64,000 bases of DNA, taken from NCBI RefSeq assembly GCF_900537075.1, contig NZ_UNRA01000003.1, positions 287,082 through 351,081 on the forward strand. The letters run 5' to 3'. This document shows positions 16,156 through 25,559 of this stretch, piece after piece; the first letter of the stretch is position 1, and every line of letters begins with the position of its first letter. The notes beneath the pieces are model-generated. The model ran no database searches, was not told the DNA's origin, and saw nothing but the letters and a program-made list of their open reading frames with translations. The position numbers and the translations under genes were made by a program. This DNA comes from Tropicibacter sp. Alg240-R139. GTDB taxonomy: Bacteria > Pseudomonadota > Alphaproteobacteria > Rhodobacterales > Rhodobacteraceae.

Positions 16156-18960
16156 TCAGTGCGCTTCGGCCCAGTTGGCACCGCGACCTGCGTCCACCGT
16201 CAGTTTCACATCCAGTTTCACCGCCGGATCGGCCGCGCCTTCCATAACATTGCGAGCGACTTCGATGACTTGGTCAATGGCATCTTCGGCCACTTCGAAC
16301 AGCAGTTCGTCGTGCACCTGCAGCAGCATCTTGGCAGGCAGATCGGCGATCGCATCGGGCATCTGTACCATGGCGCGGCGGATCACATCCGCTGCGGTCC
16401 CTTGGATCGGCGCGTTGATTGCGGCGCGTTTGGCAAAGCCGACTCGCGGCCCTTTGGCGGCGATCTCGGTCGTGTGGATCTTTCGTCCGAACAGCGTCTG
16501 CACGTACCCGTGTTCCTTTGCGAACTCCACAGTATTGTCCATGTAGCGGCGGATACCGGGGAAGCGTTCGAAATAGCGGTCGATGAAACCCTGCGCCTCG
16601 GCCCGCGGAATGCGCAGGTTGCGAGCCAGACCAAAGCCTGAGATGCCATAGATTACACCAAAGTTGATCGCTTTGGCCTGACGCCGGATGTCCGGCGTCA
16701 TCTCATCAAGCGGTACGTCAAACATTTCGGACGCGGTCAACGCGTGAATGTCGAGCCCATCGGCAAAGGCCTGCTTCAGCGCGTCAATCTCGGCAATATG
16801 CGCCAGAATGCGCAGCTCGATCTGGCTGTAATCGAGTGAAACCAGAACGTTGCCCGGTTCGGCAATGAACGCCTCGCGAATGCGCCGCCCTTCTTCGGTG
16901 CGTACGGGGATATTCTGCAGGTTTGGATCGGTCGAGGCCAGGCGCCCGGTGTTGGCCCCGGTGATCGAATACGATGTGTGAACGCGGCCCGTGTCCGGGT
17001 TGATATGGGTCTGCAACGCATCCGTGTAGGTCGATTTCAGCTTGCTCAGCTGCCGCCAGTCCAACACCCGGCGCGGCAACTCATGCTCGGTTGCCAAATC
17101 CTCAAGGATATCGGCACCGGTCGAATACTTGCCGGTCTTGCCTTTCTTGCCGCCCTCAAGCGCCATCTTGTCAAACAGGATTTCACCGAGCTGCGCGGGT
17201 GATCCCACGTTGAACGTCTCGCCTGCCAACTCGTGAATTTCGGCCTCAAGCCCTGCCATCTTTTGTGCAAAGGCGTTGGACATGCGGCTCAGAACCTCGC
17301 GGTCGACCTTGATGCCATGCATTTCCATCTCGGCCAGTACAGGCACCAGCGGGCGTTCGAGGGTTTCATAGACCGTGGTCACCTGTGCGCGGTGCAATTG
17401 CGGCTTGAACAGCTGCCACAGGCGCAGGGTGATGTCCGCATCCTCGGCAGCGTATGCCGTGGCCTCGTCAATCGGCACCTTGTCAAAGGTAATTGCCGAT
17501 TTGCCCGAGCCGAGCAGCGGTTTGATCGGGATCGGCGTGTGGTTCAGGTAGCGTTCTGACAGCGTGTCCATTCCGTGCCCGTGTTCACCGCCATGCATCG
17601 CATAAGACATCAGCATCGTGTCGTCGATCGGGGCGACGCGTACACCATAGCGTTCAAAAATCTTGGCGTCATATTTCATGTTCTGCCCGATTTTCAGGAT
17701 CGACGGATCTTCGAGCACTGGTTTCAGCAGGTCGATGGCCTGGTTCTGCGGCATCTGCCCCTCGGACAGCTCATCCGACCCAAAAAGGTCATCGGCGGCT
17801 GCCGCCCGGTGGGTCAAAGGGATGTAGCAGGCCGATCCGGCCTCGACGCAAAGAGAAATCCCCACCAAATCGACGATCATTTCGTTCAAGCCGGTGGTTT
17901 CCGTATCAACAGCCACCCAGCCCTTGTCACGGATCAGGTCGATCCAGGGCTGCAAAGCCGCCGCATCGCGGATGCATTCGTATTTTGTGGCGTCAAAGGG
18001 GATGTCTTCGACCATCACCGCTTCTGCATCGGGCGCGGCTTTTTCCACGATGACCGGTGCTTCGGCGCCCAATTGATCAGCGACCCGTTTGGTTAAGGTG
18101 CGAAATTCCATCTCGGCCAGAAAGCCCAACAAAGTGTCAGGATCGGGATCGCGCACCTCGAGGTCGTCCAGAGTGAATTCGAGCGGCGTCTTTTCATCCA
18201 GCTGCACCAACCGTTTCGACAGCTCGATCTGATCGCGCTTTTCGATTAGGGTCTGGCGGCGTTTTGGCTGTTTGATCTCTTCGGCGCGATCCAGAAGCGT
18301 TTCCAGATCACCGTATTCGTTGATCAGCAGGGCTGCGGTTTTGATCCCGATGCCCGGCGCGCCCGGCACGTTGTCGACACTGTCACCGGCCAGGGCTTGC
18401 ACGTCCACAACACGCTCCGGGAAAACGCCGAACTTCTCGAACACACCATCGCGGTCGATGCGCTTGTTTTTCATCGCATCGTGCATTGCGACCCCGTCGC
18501 CCACCAATTGCATCAGATCCTTGTCCGAGCTGATGATCGTGCAACGGCCACCGGCCTCGCGGGCCTGCACGGCCAAAGTGGCAATGATGTCGTCAGCCTC
18601 GTACCCTTCGATCTCTTCGCAGGCGATATTGAAGGCCCGCGTGGCGTCGCGTGTCAACGGCATCTGTGGGCGTAGGTCTTCGGGCATTGCCTCGCGGTTG
18701 GCTTTGTAGAGGTCATACATATCGTTGCGGAAGGTGTGGCTGCCCTTGTCGAAGATCACGGCCACATGGGTCGGCGCATCAGGGCCGTGGTTGCCGTCAA
18801 CATAGCGCTGCAACATGTTGCAAAACCCTGAAACAGCGCCAATCGGCATTCCGTCCGACTTTCGCGTCAGCGGCGGCAACGCGTGATAGGCACGAAAGAT
18901 AAAGGCCGAGCCGTCGATCAGATGCAAATGGCAGCCTTTGCCAAACTCGGTCTTGCTCAT
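16156..18960 (-). CDS. polA: DNA polymerase I
   Basis: A 934-residue repair and replication polymerase with three domains. The N-terminal 5'-3' exonuclease begins LIDGSAFIFRAYHALPPL; the 3'-5' exonuclease keeps its metal ligands (DTETTGLNE, GQNMKYDAK, YAAEDAD), so proofreading should be active, unlike in some family members; the polymerase domain has motif A DYSQIELRILAH, motif B RRQAKAINFGVIYG and motif C QVHDELLFE. The start at 18960 (MSKTEFGKG) fits the family; the open frame runs to 19026 without homology. It converges on the DUF2798 gene. Confidence 0.98.
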   Translation of the reverse strand: MSKTEFGKGCHLHLIDGSAFIFRAYHALPPLTRKSDGMPIGAVSGFCNMLQRYVDGNHGPDAPTHVAVIFDKGSHTFRNDMYDLYKANREAMPEDLRPQMPLTRDATRAFNIACEEIEGYEADDIIATLAVQAREAGGRCTIISSDKDLMQLVGDGVAMHDAMKNKRIDRDGVFEKFGVFPERVVDVQALAGDSVDNVPGAPGIGIKTAALLINEYGDLETLLDRAEEIKQPKRRQTLIEKRDQIELSKRLVQLDEKTPLEFTLDDLEVRDPDPDTLLGFLAEMEFRTLTKRVADQLGAEAPVIVEKAAPDAEAVMVEDIPFDATKYECIRDAAALQPWIDLIRDKGWVAVDTETTGLNEMIVDLVGISLCVEAGSACYIPLTHRAAAADDLFGSDELSEGQMPQNQAIDLLKPVLEDPSILKIGQNMKYDAKIFERYGVRVAPIDDTMLMSYAMHGGEHGHGMDTLSERYLNHTPIPIKPLLGSGKSAITFDKVPIDEATAYAAEDADITLRLWQLFKPQLHRAQVTTVYETLERPLVPVLAEMEMHGIKVDREVLSRMSNAFAQKMAGLEAEIHELAGETFNVGSPAQLGEILFDKMALEGGKKGKTGKYSTGADILEDLATEHELPRRVLDWRQLSKLKSTYTDALQTHINPDTGRVHTSYSITGANTGRLASTDPNLQNIPVRTEEGRRIREAFIAEPGNVLVSLDYSQIELRILAHIAEIDALKQAFADGLDIHALTASEMFDVPLDEMTPDIRRQAKAINFGVIYGISGFGLARNLRIPRAEAQGFIDRYFERFPGIRRYMDNTVEFAKEHGYVQTLFGRKIHTTEIAAKGPRVGFAKRAAINAPIQGTAADVIRRAMVQMPDAIADLPAKMLLQVHDELLFEVAEDAIDQVIEVARNVMEGAADPAVKLDVKLTVDAGRGANWAEAH

Positions 18961-19145
18961 GATGTGGGGCCTTTTGTTATGGGGTCGTGTCCGGCTTTTT
19001 ATCGGGTATCCCGCGCTTGACCGCAATCGCTGTTGTTGAGGCCGCTGACATAGGCAGGCCCGCTAACCTATCGTTAAGATTTAGTCGATATCGTGCGTAA
19101 CACTTTAAGGTTGTTTTAGTTTATCCTCCTAGATAGCGTGGCAGC

Positions 19146-19772
19146 ATGTCAAAACCGATTACCCTCAGATCTGACTACCTCGAACTTGGCGATATCTTGG
19201 AACCTGGCGAGCGTCTTCTTTGGTCTGGTCGACCCGCTTATGGGCGGCAGTTCTTTCAGGCGGTTTATCACGAGCGCCTGTTGCACACGGCATTCCTTGC
19301 GGCCATCCTTGTGATGTGGGGACTAGTGCCATTCGCCCCTGAACGGCCCGGCGTCGCGCCAAATACATCCATTCTGATATGTATGTCTGCAACCCTGGCT
19401 TTCGGCGCAATTTCATTTGGGATAGCCTGCACCCGTCGGCTTGTTCTTAGCAATCTGGTATACTTTGTGTCGGACAAGCGCGCGATCTTATGCAGAAAAG
19501 CCTTAAACTGGAGACTGCAAAGTAAATTGCATATCACGGCGTCCTTGCATCAGGACACAAGCACCGTTTTGCCCGGCTTTGCCGAGCATATGCCTCTGCG
19601 TGAAATTCGATCATCGCTTTCCGAAACCCAGATGTACAATTCCCCGCCGACAAAAGGTGAGCAGCCGGACCTGTGGGAGCGATTTTCGACCTCGATCGTG
19701 TACGAACATGTACCTGACCCGCAACAGCTGCTTTCCCGTACCCACACGTCGGACAAAACTACGTTATATTGA
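19146..19772 (+). CDS. Uncharacterised PH-like membrane protein
   Basis: A 208-residue protein with GERLLWSGRPAYGR near the N-terminus, two membrane helices (residues ~42-62 and ~75-98) and the strand YFVSDKRAIL. The combination 'GE-x-LLW-x-GRP' plus 'Y-x-V-[ST]-D-K/R-R' is typical of bacterial pleckstrin-homology-like membrane proteins. The C-terminal third is not recognisable. Unlike its neighbours it is AT-rich in places and has no partner gene. It is divergent from polA, with a 185-base gap between. Family assignment is tentative. Confidence 0.6.
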   Translation: MSKPITLRSDYLELGDILEPGERLLWSGRPAYGRQFFQAVYHERLLHTAFLAAILVMWGLVPFAPERPGVAPNTSILICMSATLAFGAISFGIACTRRLVLSNLVYFVSDKRAILCRKALNWRLQSKLHITASLHQDTSTVLPGFAEHMPLREIRSSLSETQMYNSPPTKGEQPDLWERFSTSIVYEHVPDPQQLLSRTHTSDKTTLY

Positions 19773-20260
19773 ACGCCCCTGGCCAGTACGAAAACAAAGC
19801 CAAGCGTCACCCATCCAGCGATAAAAAACCCCGATGTGACAATGTCACCGAAACGGGCAGTGGGACCCATAAGCCAACTGGCGACCCGGCTTCTCGTAGC
19901 ACCTGTCCAATCCCAGTATTAAACGTTCTGAACAGATTGAAATGTCCAACGGTCGGGAAAAACAGATACTTTTTGGTAAAGTGAGGCGTCTGGAGCGGTT
20001 CCCTTGTTTTTGCTTCGGGATCGGCAAATGACCGGCAGCCCATGCCGCTCTAGCTCGACACAATGATCCCAGGTTCGTTCGTCATGTGGCAAGAAAAAGT
20101 CGCAGTGAATAGGCCCCGAGATCAGGAAAACCTCAATTTCGCTGTCCGGTTTCTACCGCGAGCCTGTGGCGTCAATCTGCGCCCCTGCCACTGCGGCCCG
20201 AACGCAACGGAGCGGAAAAGCAAACAGTGCCAGGCAACTCAAAGCGTTGCTCGGTGCGTG
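19773..20260. other. 488-base region without a convincing gene
   Basis: Several short open frames exist on both strands, but none has family-like composition, a good ribosome-binding site or consistent codon use. A minus-strand frame at 19550-19870 encodes one hydrophobic stretch (FFIAGWVTLGFVFVLARG) and overlaps the end of the preceding gene; it could be a relic. Base composition is lower in GC than the surroundings. No tRNA-like fold or strong terminator was seen. Confidence 0.5.
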
Positions 20261-20437
20261 TCACTCGCCTTCGTGACCCTTCAGCACGTATTTGCAATCG
20301 CAATACGGGCATTCGACCCAGCCCAGGTCTTCGGGGATCTGCAGCCATACGCGAGGATGACCCAGGGCACCCTCACCACCATCGCAGGCGACGCGGCTGG
20401 ATTCGACGATTTTGGTTTCGGGCGCTTCGATTGTCAT
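20261..20437 (-). CDS. zf-CHCC zinc-finger protein
   Basis: A 58-residue protein with [17 protein letters not shown] and [12 protein letters not shown], giving the Cys-His-Cys-Cys zinc-binding pattern of the zf-CHCC family, homologous to the NDUFS6 accessory subunit of complex I. The start at 20437 ([11 protein letters not shown]) follows an AGGA ribosome-binding site; an upstream in-frame Met at 20476 lacks support. In alphaproteobacteria this small protein is widespread and is thought to be linked to respiratory complex I. Confidence 0.9.
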   Translation of the reverse strand: MTIEAPETKIVESSRVACDGGEGALGHPRVWLQIPEDLGWVECPYCDCKYVLKGHEGE

Positions 20438-20526
20438 CGCTGGCGATCCTTCTAGAGTTGTAGGCCTCGCGGGCATGGGTTAGCTGCGTTTATGAGCGAT
20501 CAACCGAGCAGGGGCAAGTGCGGCAG

Positions 20527-21483
20527 ATGACCCAGGATGCAATCCGTATTGAAGGCTTGAAGAAAACCTATCGCGGTGGACGCGGGGAACCTGAAAAGCA
20601 GGCCCTGAAAGGAATTGATCTGGTGGTGCCACGCGGGTCGGTCTTTGGTCTGTTGGGGCCAAACGGTGCAGGCAAGTCGACCTTGATCAATATCCTTGCT
20701 GGACTGGTGGTCAAATCCGCAGGCAAGGTGACGATCTGGGGCTTTGATCAGGATGCAAACCCGCGACAGTCGCGAGCGTCTATCGGGGTGATGCCGCAAG
20801 AGTTGAACCTTGATCCCTTCTTTACCCCGCGCGGCGCGTTAGAGGTGCATGCAGGGCTTTACGGCGTGCCCAAGGCGCAGCGCCGCAGTGACGGAATCCT
20901 TGAAATGATTGGCCTCTCTGACAAGGCCGAGGCCTATGCCCGCACGCTGTCGGGCGGCATGCGGCGGCGGTTGCTCTTGGGTAGAGCGTTGGTGCATCGC
21001 CCGCATGTATTGGTGCTGGACGAACCGACGGCGGGGGTGGACATCGAGCTGCGCCAGATGCTCTGGGCCAATGTGCGCAAGCTGAACCAGCAGGGCATGA
21101 CCATCATCCTGACCACACATTACCTGGAAGAAGCGCAAGAAATGTGCGACCAGATCGCGATTATCAACCAGGGCGAAAAGATCGTACAGGACAGCACTGC
21201 AAACCTGCTGGGCCGCTTGGATGCGCGTACCATGGTTATCCTGCCGGATGCTCCGGTTCTTGCGCTACCGGACGGCCCCGGGATCAAGGCGACCTTGCGC
21301 GACGATGGCGCGGTTGTGCTGTCCTATCACAGCCAACAGACCAGCGCTGAACAGGTGCTCGAGTCGGTGCGCGCTGCCGGCATCCATATTCGTGACGTCA
21401 AGACCGAAGAGGCCGATCTAGAGGACGTGTTTCTGGCCCTGACGTCTTCAGCAAGTCAATCGGCTCGGTCAATCCGCGCCTGA
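20527..21483 (+). CDS. ABC transporter ATP-binding protein (ABC-2 type)
   Basis: A ~318-residue ATPase with Walker A GPNGAGKST, Q-loop MPQELNL, signature LSGGMRRRLLLGRAL, Walker B VLVLDEPTAGVD and switch His TTHYLEEA, plus a C-terminal extension, as in CcmA/YadG-type exporters. A GTG at 20518 is an alternative start. The usual partner permease is not next to it: the next gene is convergent and overlaps its end by 28 bases. The permease is probably encoded elsewhere. Confidence 0.93.
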   Translation: MTQDAIRIEGLKKTYRGGRGEPEKQALKGIDLVVPRGSVFGLLGPNGAGKSTLINILAGLVVKSAGKVTIWGFDQDANPRQSRASIGVMPQELNLDPFFTPRGALEVHAGLYGVPKAQRRSDGILEMIGLSDKAEAYARTLSGGMRRRLLLGRALVHRPHVLVLDEPTAGVDIELRQMLWANVRKLNQQGMTIILTTHYLEEAQEMCDQIAIINQGEKIVQDSTANLLGRLDARTMVILPDAPVLALPDGPGIKATLRDDGAVVLSYHSQQTSAEQVLESVRAAGIHIRDVKTEEADLEDVFLALTSSASQSARSIRA

Positions 21484-21926
21484 TAACAATTGTTTCGGGA
21501 TGACCGGATGTGGATATAAGCCACGTCAGAGCGTGCAAAGATGCGAGACACAGCCTGTGTAATCTGGTCGGTGGGTTCAATGGCCCCGGTGCCATATACG
21601 ATCCGGTCATCAGTCCCGTAACCTTTTATCAGATAGTCGGGGGATGTGGTTAAAATGTCGGGCAAGCTTTCACCGCTTTCGCGCCTCTGGCACTCGTCGG
21701 CGCACAGAAAGATAGGCCCTGTTTCGGCATAGGGATGTACCCCGTCAAAGGGGCGATGTGCCAGGATCAGCATTGGTGCGCCTTCGGGGATATTGCACAG
21801 GCAGTGGCGGCATGGGTTACCTGCCCCGTCCGAAATGGTCCGCTCGGGCGGGTTGCCATATGCATCGGGGGCTCCGGCCTGATAGGCGCGGACTTCTGTC
21901 GTGGGCAGGGCTTCGATTGTGAACAT
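21456..21926 (-). CDS. DUF1203 domain protein
   Basis: A 156-residue protein matching DUF1203: FTIEALPTTEVRAYQAG at the N-terminus, CRHCLCNIPEGAPMLILAHR in the middle, and GPIFLCADEC near residue 90. The paired Cys residues suggest metal binding, which is not proven. The start at 21926 has an AAAAGGAGA ribosome-binding site. It is divergent from dnaE2, with 121 bases between the two starts containing a LexA-like site, so it may share SOS control. Function unknown. Confidence 0.88.
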   Translation of the reverse strand: MFTIEALPTTEVRAYQAGAPDAYGNPPERTISDGAGNPCRHCLCNIPEGAPMLILAHRPFDGVHPYAETGPIFLCADECQRRESGESLPDILTTSPDYLIKGYGTDDRIVYGTGAIEPTDQITQAVSRIFARSDVAYIHIRSSRNNCYQARIDRAD

Positions 21927-22016
21927 GGGATGTCTCCTTTTCTGGGTCCAACCTGCCCGGAGTGCGCGGTTCGAAACGACCCGTTTCCTGCGCAATGCAG
22001 GTTTCGACTCGAAAAA

Positions 22017-22031
22017 GAACAAAACATGAAT
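22017..22031. promoter_or_regulatory. LexA-box-like site upstream of dnaE2
   Basis: GAAC-AAAACAT-GAAT, one mismatch from the alphaproteobacterial LexA operator GAAC-N7-GAAC. It lies 17 bases before the dnaE2 ATG and between divergent DUF1203 and dnaE2. The perfect copy upstream of imuB supports the reading. Confidence 0.6.
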
Positions 22032-22047
22032 ATAATTGCGACTCATC

Positions 22048-25005
22048 ATGTTTTCCGAGCTGTCGATCACGTCGAATTTCACCTTCCTCACCGGGGCGTC
22101 CCACCCCGAGGAATACATGGACCGTGCCGTAATGCTGGGTCTGGAGCAGATCGCGCTTGCCGATGACAATTCGGTGGCCGGGATCGTGCGCGCGCACACC
22201 CGGGCGCGCGAGATTGCGCGCAAGGTGCGCGAACGTCAGACGTGGGAGGAACAGAACACCCCCATCGGCCCCCCATGTCCAGCTCACATAGCACGGTCTG
22301 CGTCCTACCCGGTCTATGCCGTGCCGCGTCTGATCCCGGCGACGCGACTGATCTTCACAGATGCCCCTGCGATGACTGTGGTGCCGCTAAACCGGCTGGG
22401 CTGGGGCAACCTGTGCCGGATTCTGTCCACGGGTCGGCTCAGGGCGGAAAAAGGCGACTGCATTCTCCACCTGTCTGACCTTGAGGATTTCGCGGATGGT
22501 CTCCACCTGCTCCTGTGGCCACAGGCGGCGACAGATCGGCGCGGCGTGGATGAGTGGGGGCCACGGGCGGAACGGTTGACGCGCCGCTTTGCCGGAAAAA
22601 TGCACATGCTGCTCAGCCCTGTTTATGACGGTGCAGACAATGACCGGTTCACACGGATCGCAGAACAAGCCCGCGTGCTAAATATCCCCACACTCGCCAG
22701 CGCCGCCCCGCGCATGCACCATGGCGCCCGCCGCAAGCTGGCTGATGTGCTCAGCGCCATCCGCCTGCGCTGCAAGCTCGAGGACCTGGGGCGTGCCGCC
22801 CTGGCCAATGGCGAGCAGCGCCTGCGGTCTGAGGCCGAGATGCTCCGCCTCTTTACAGGTCACGAGGACGCGGTCGCGCGCGCCGGTGATCTGGCCCAGA
22901 CCCTCACCTTCTCCCTCGATGAGCTGCGCTATGAATACCCCAGCGAGTTCAGCGAGCATGAAACCCCGACCGAGCGACTGCACCGGCTGGCGCATGAGGG
23001 GTTGAAATGGCGCTACCCGGCTGGTGCCTCTGACAAGGTGCAAAACATGTTGGTCCATGAACTGACCCTGATCGGCAAGCTGAAATACGAGCCCTACTTC
23101 TTGACCGTCCGCGATATCGTGCATTTTGCCCGCTCGCGCGACATCCTCTGTCAGGGGCGTGGCTCGGCGGCCAATTCGGTGGTCTGTTTCTGCCTCGGCA
23201 TCACCTCGGTCAGCCCGGAAATGGGCACGATGGTGTTCGAGCGTTTCGTGTCCGAGGCGCGGGACGAGCCGCCCGACATCGACGTGGATTTCGAACATGA
23301 ACGCCGCGAAGAGGTGATCCAGTGGATCTATGAACGCTATGGCCGACACCGCGCGGGCCTGTGTGCCACGGTGATTCATTACCGTGGCAAACGCGCCATC
23401 CGCGAGGTGGGCCGCGCCATGGGCCTGACCGAGGACACGATTTCGGGTCTCGCCTCGCAGCTCTGGGGCTTCTTTTCGGCGGACGGGTTAGAGGCGCAGC
23501 GCATGCGCGAGATCGGCCTCGACCCCACCGACCGCCGCCTGCAACAGACCATGGCGCTGGTTTATGAAATCGTGGGCTTTCCCCGCCACCTGAGCCAGCA
23601 TGTGGGTGGCTTTATCGTGACGGATGGGCGGCTGGATGAACTGGTGCCTATCGAAAACGCCACGATGGAGGACCGCACAGTCATCTGCTGGGACAAGGAT
23701 GATATCGACAGCCTTGGCATCCTCAAGGTCGATGTGCTCAGCCTTGGCATGCTCACCTGTATCCGCAAGGCGTTTGATCTGATCGGGCAGCATCACGGCA
23801 CGCAATACGCGTTGGCCACCCTGCCGCCCGAAGATCCGCAGGTTTATGACATGCTGTGTGATGCCGACAGCATTGGCGTGTTTCAGGTGGAATCACGTGC
23901 GCAGATGAATTTCCTGCCTCGCATGCGTCCGCGCAATTTCTATGATTTGGTGATCGAGGTCGCGATCATCCGCCCCGGCCCCATTCAGGGCGACATGGTC
24001 CATCCCTACATCCGCCGCCGGAACGGAGAAGAAGACGTCAGCTTTCCCTCGGACGCGCTGGGCGAGGTGTTGGGTAAGACGCTGGGTGTGCCGCTGTTTC
24101 AGGAACAGGCGATGCAGATCGCCATCGTTGGTGCGGGGTTCACCCCGGAACAGGCCGACCGCCTGCGCCGATCGCTGGCGACGTTCAAGAAACACGGCTC
24201 GGTCAGCGAATTCCGCACGCTGTTCCTGCGCGGGATGAAACGCAACGGGTATGACGACGATTTTGCCGAGCGGTGTTTTTCGCAGATCGAGGGGTTCGGC
24301 TCGTATGGTTTCCCCGAAAGCCACGCCGCCAGCTTTGCGCTGCTGGTCTATGCCAGCGCCTGGATCAAGTGCCACCATCCCGGCATCTTTGCCTGCGCCC
24401 TGCTGAATTCACAGCCGATGGGATTTTACGCGCCCGCACAGATCGTGCGGGACGCGCGCGAACATGGGGAACAGGTACGCCCGGTTTGCATCAACACCAG
24501 CTATTGGGACAATGTGATGGAACCGGACGGGCGCGGCGGGCTGGCGCTGCGGCTGGGGTTCCGCCAGATCAAGGGCCTGAGCGAAGAGGACGCCAGCTGG
24601 CTCACGGCGGCGCGGGGCAACGGCTATCACGCGGTGGATGATGTCTGGCGCCGGGCCGGTCTGCCGCCGTCGGTGATCGAACGGCTGGCCGAGGCGGATG
24701 TCTTTGCCGCCTGCGGTCTGAGCCGGCGCGAGGCGCTGTGGCTGGCCAAGGCGATCAAGACCACCAAACCGCTGCCGCTCTTTGCGCTGGATATGGAAGG
24801 CGAGGCGCTGGATGAACCCGCCGCCCATCTACCCGAGATGACATTGGGCGAGCAGGTGGTCGAGGATTACGTCGCCATGCGCCTCAGCCTCAAGGCGCAT
24901 CCGGTGGGTTTGTTGCGGCACCTTCTGACGCCCGGAGCAATGCAGGTGCGTGAGGTTCAAAAAGAGCGGGCAAAAACCACAGCTGCGTCACATCCGAAGT
25001 ATTGA
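22048..25005 (+). CDS. dnaE2: Error-prone DNA polymerase DnaE2 (ImuC), C-terminally truncated
   Basis: A 985-residue translesion polymerase of the DnaE2/ImuC type: PHP domain from FSELSITSNFTFLTGASHP, catalytic Asp residues in PDIDVDF (residues ~410-414), palm/fingers segments (RGSAANSVVCFCLGITSVSP, PLFQEQAMQIAI) and a helix-hairpin-helix region. Family members are ~1,080-1,170 residues and end in an OB-fold domain beginning about GLVLVRQRPGSAKG. Here the sequence is family-like to about LTPGAMQVREVQKERAKTT and then stops after a few unrelated residues, so the OB-fold is missing. A LexA-like box precedes the gene. ImuB is encoded ~28 kb away rather than next to it. The polymerase core looks intact; activity without the C-terminus is uncertain. 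Confidence 0.92.
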   Translation: MFSELSITSNFTFLTGASHPEEYMDRAVMLGLEQIALADDNSVAGIVRAHTRAREIARKVRERQTWEEQNTPIGPPCPAHIARSASYPVYAVPRLIPATRLIFTDAPAMTVVPLNRLGWGNLCRILSTGRLRAEKGDCILHLSDLEDFADGLHLLLWPQAATDRRGVDEWGPRAERLTRRFAGKMHMLLSPVYDGADNDRFTRIAEQARVLNIPTLASAAPRMHHGARRKLADVLSAIRLRCKLEDLGRAALANGEQRLRSEAEMLRLFTGHEDAVARAGDLAQTLTFSLDELRYEYPSEFSEHETPTERLHRLAHEGLKWRYPAGASDKVQNMLVHELTLIGKLKYEPYFLTVRDIVHFARSRDILCQGRGSAANSVVCFCLGITSVSPEMGTMVFERFVSEARDEPPDIDVDFEHERREEVIQWIYERYGRHRAGLCATVIHYRGKRAIREVGRAMGLTEDTISGLASQLWGFFSADGLEAQRMREIGLDPTDRRLQQTMALVYEIVGFPRHLSQHVGGFIVTDGRLDELVPIENATMEDRTVICWDKDDIDSLGILKVDVLSLGMLTCIRKAFDLIGQHHGTQYALATLPPEDPQVYDMLCDADSIGVFQVESRAQMNFLPRMRPRNFYDLVIEVAIIRPGPIQGDMVHPYIRRRNGEEDVSFPSDALGEVLGKTLGVPLFQEQAMQIAIVGAGFTPEQADRLRRSLATFKKHGSVSEFRTLFLRGMKRNGYDDDFAERCFSQIEGFGSYGFPESHAASFALLVYASAWIKCHHPGIFACALLNSQPMGFYAPAQIVRDAREHGEQVRPVCINTSYWDNVMEPDGRGGLALRLGFRQIKGLSEEDASWLTAARGNGYHAVDDVWRRAGLPPSVIERLAEADVFAACGLSRREALWLAKAIKTTKPLPLFALDMEGEALDEPAAHLPEMTLGEQVVEDYVAMRLSLKAHPVGLLRHLLTPGAMQVREVQKERAKTTAASHPKY

Positions 25006-25109
25006 ACCGTGATCTTATCAAGGTTGAGATCGTGAAAATCTGATGCCGTGAAACGCATGAAACCTTCAGTTCTCGAATCCGGGCGCTGACTGAATCAGAG
25101 GATGTTCCC

Positions 25110-25559
25110 ATGATCACACGGAATCTCATCGCTGCCGCCGCAAGCGTTGCTCTGCTGGCGAGCACGGCCGATGCCTGCACCCGGTTGCTTTATGAAACAA
25201 GCAAGGGCGACTACATCGTTGGCCGGACACTGGACTGGCCTTTCTGCCCGGCACTCATCGGGCCTCGGACCGGTTCGCACGGATCAGCTGGAACCTGAAC
25301 GCGACGCCGAAATTTGATGACCACCATGATGCGCTCGCAGCAGTGTTCTCGCTTGCGCACGGTCGCTGACGGGGCCGAGGGGCGCTATTACTATGAAAGC
25401 GTCTTTAACCCGGCGTTGTTTCGGGTCGACATCGGCAAACTGGATTTGTTCGAAGGCGCGTCCACCCAAAAGCTTGAACTGGGCCTCAAGCCAATGCTTG
25501 CCGGAGAGGTTTCAGCCAGCTTTGAGGCTGCGGAACCATTCAAATTCCTGAGTGATTGA
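25110..25559 (+). pseudogene. Choloylglycine hydrolase / Ntn-hydrolase family pseudogene
   Basis: Pieces of one linear-amide C-N hydrolase gene (penicillin V acylase/bile-salt hydrolase family, normally ~350 residues) remain in order. The N-terminus has a signal peptide and the nucleophile start ADACTRLLYE up to GRTLDW. A second piece in another frame reads SDRFARISWNLNATPKFDD from ~25265. A third, back in the first frame, reads RTVADGAEGRYYYES to AEPFKFL. About 200 residues are gone between pieces one and two, and ~25 between two and three, with frame changes at both joins. The gene cannot make a working enzyme. It lies directly after the truncated dnaE2. Confidence 0.82.
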
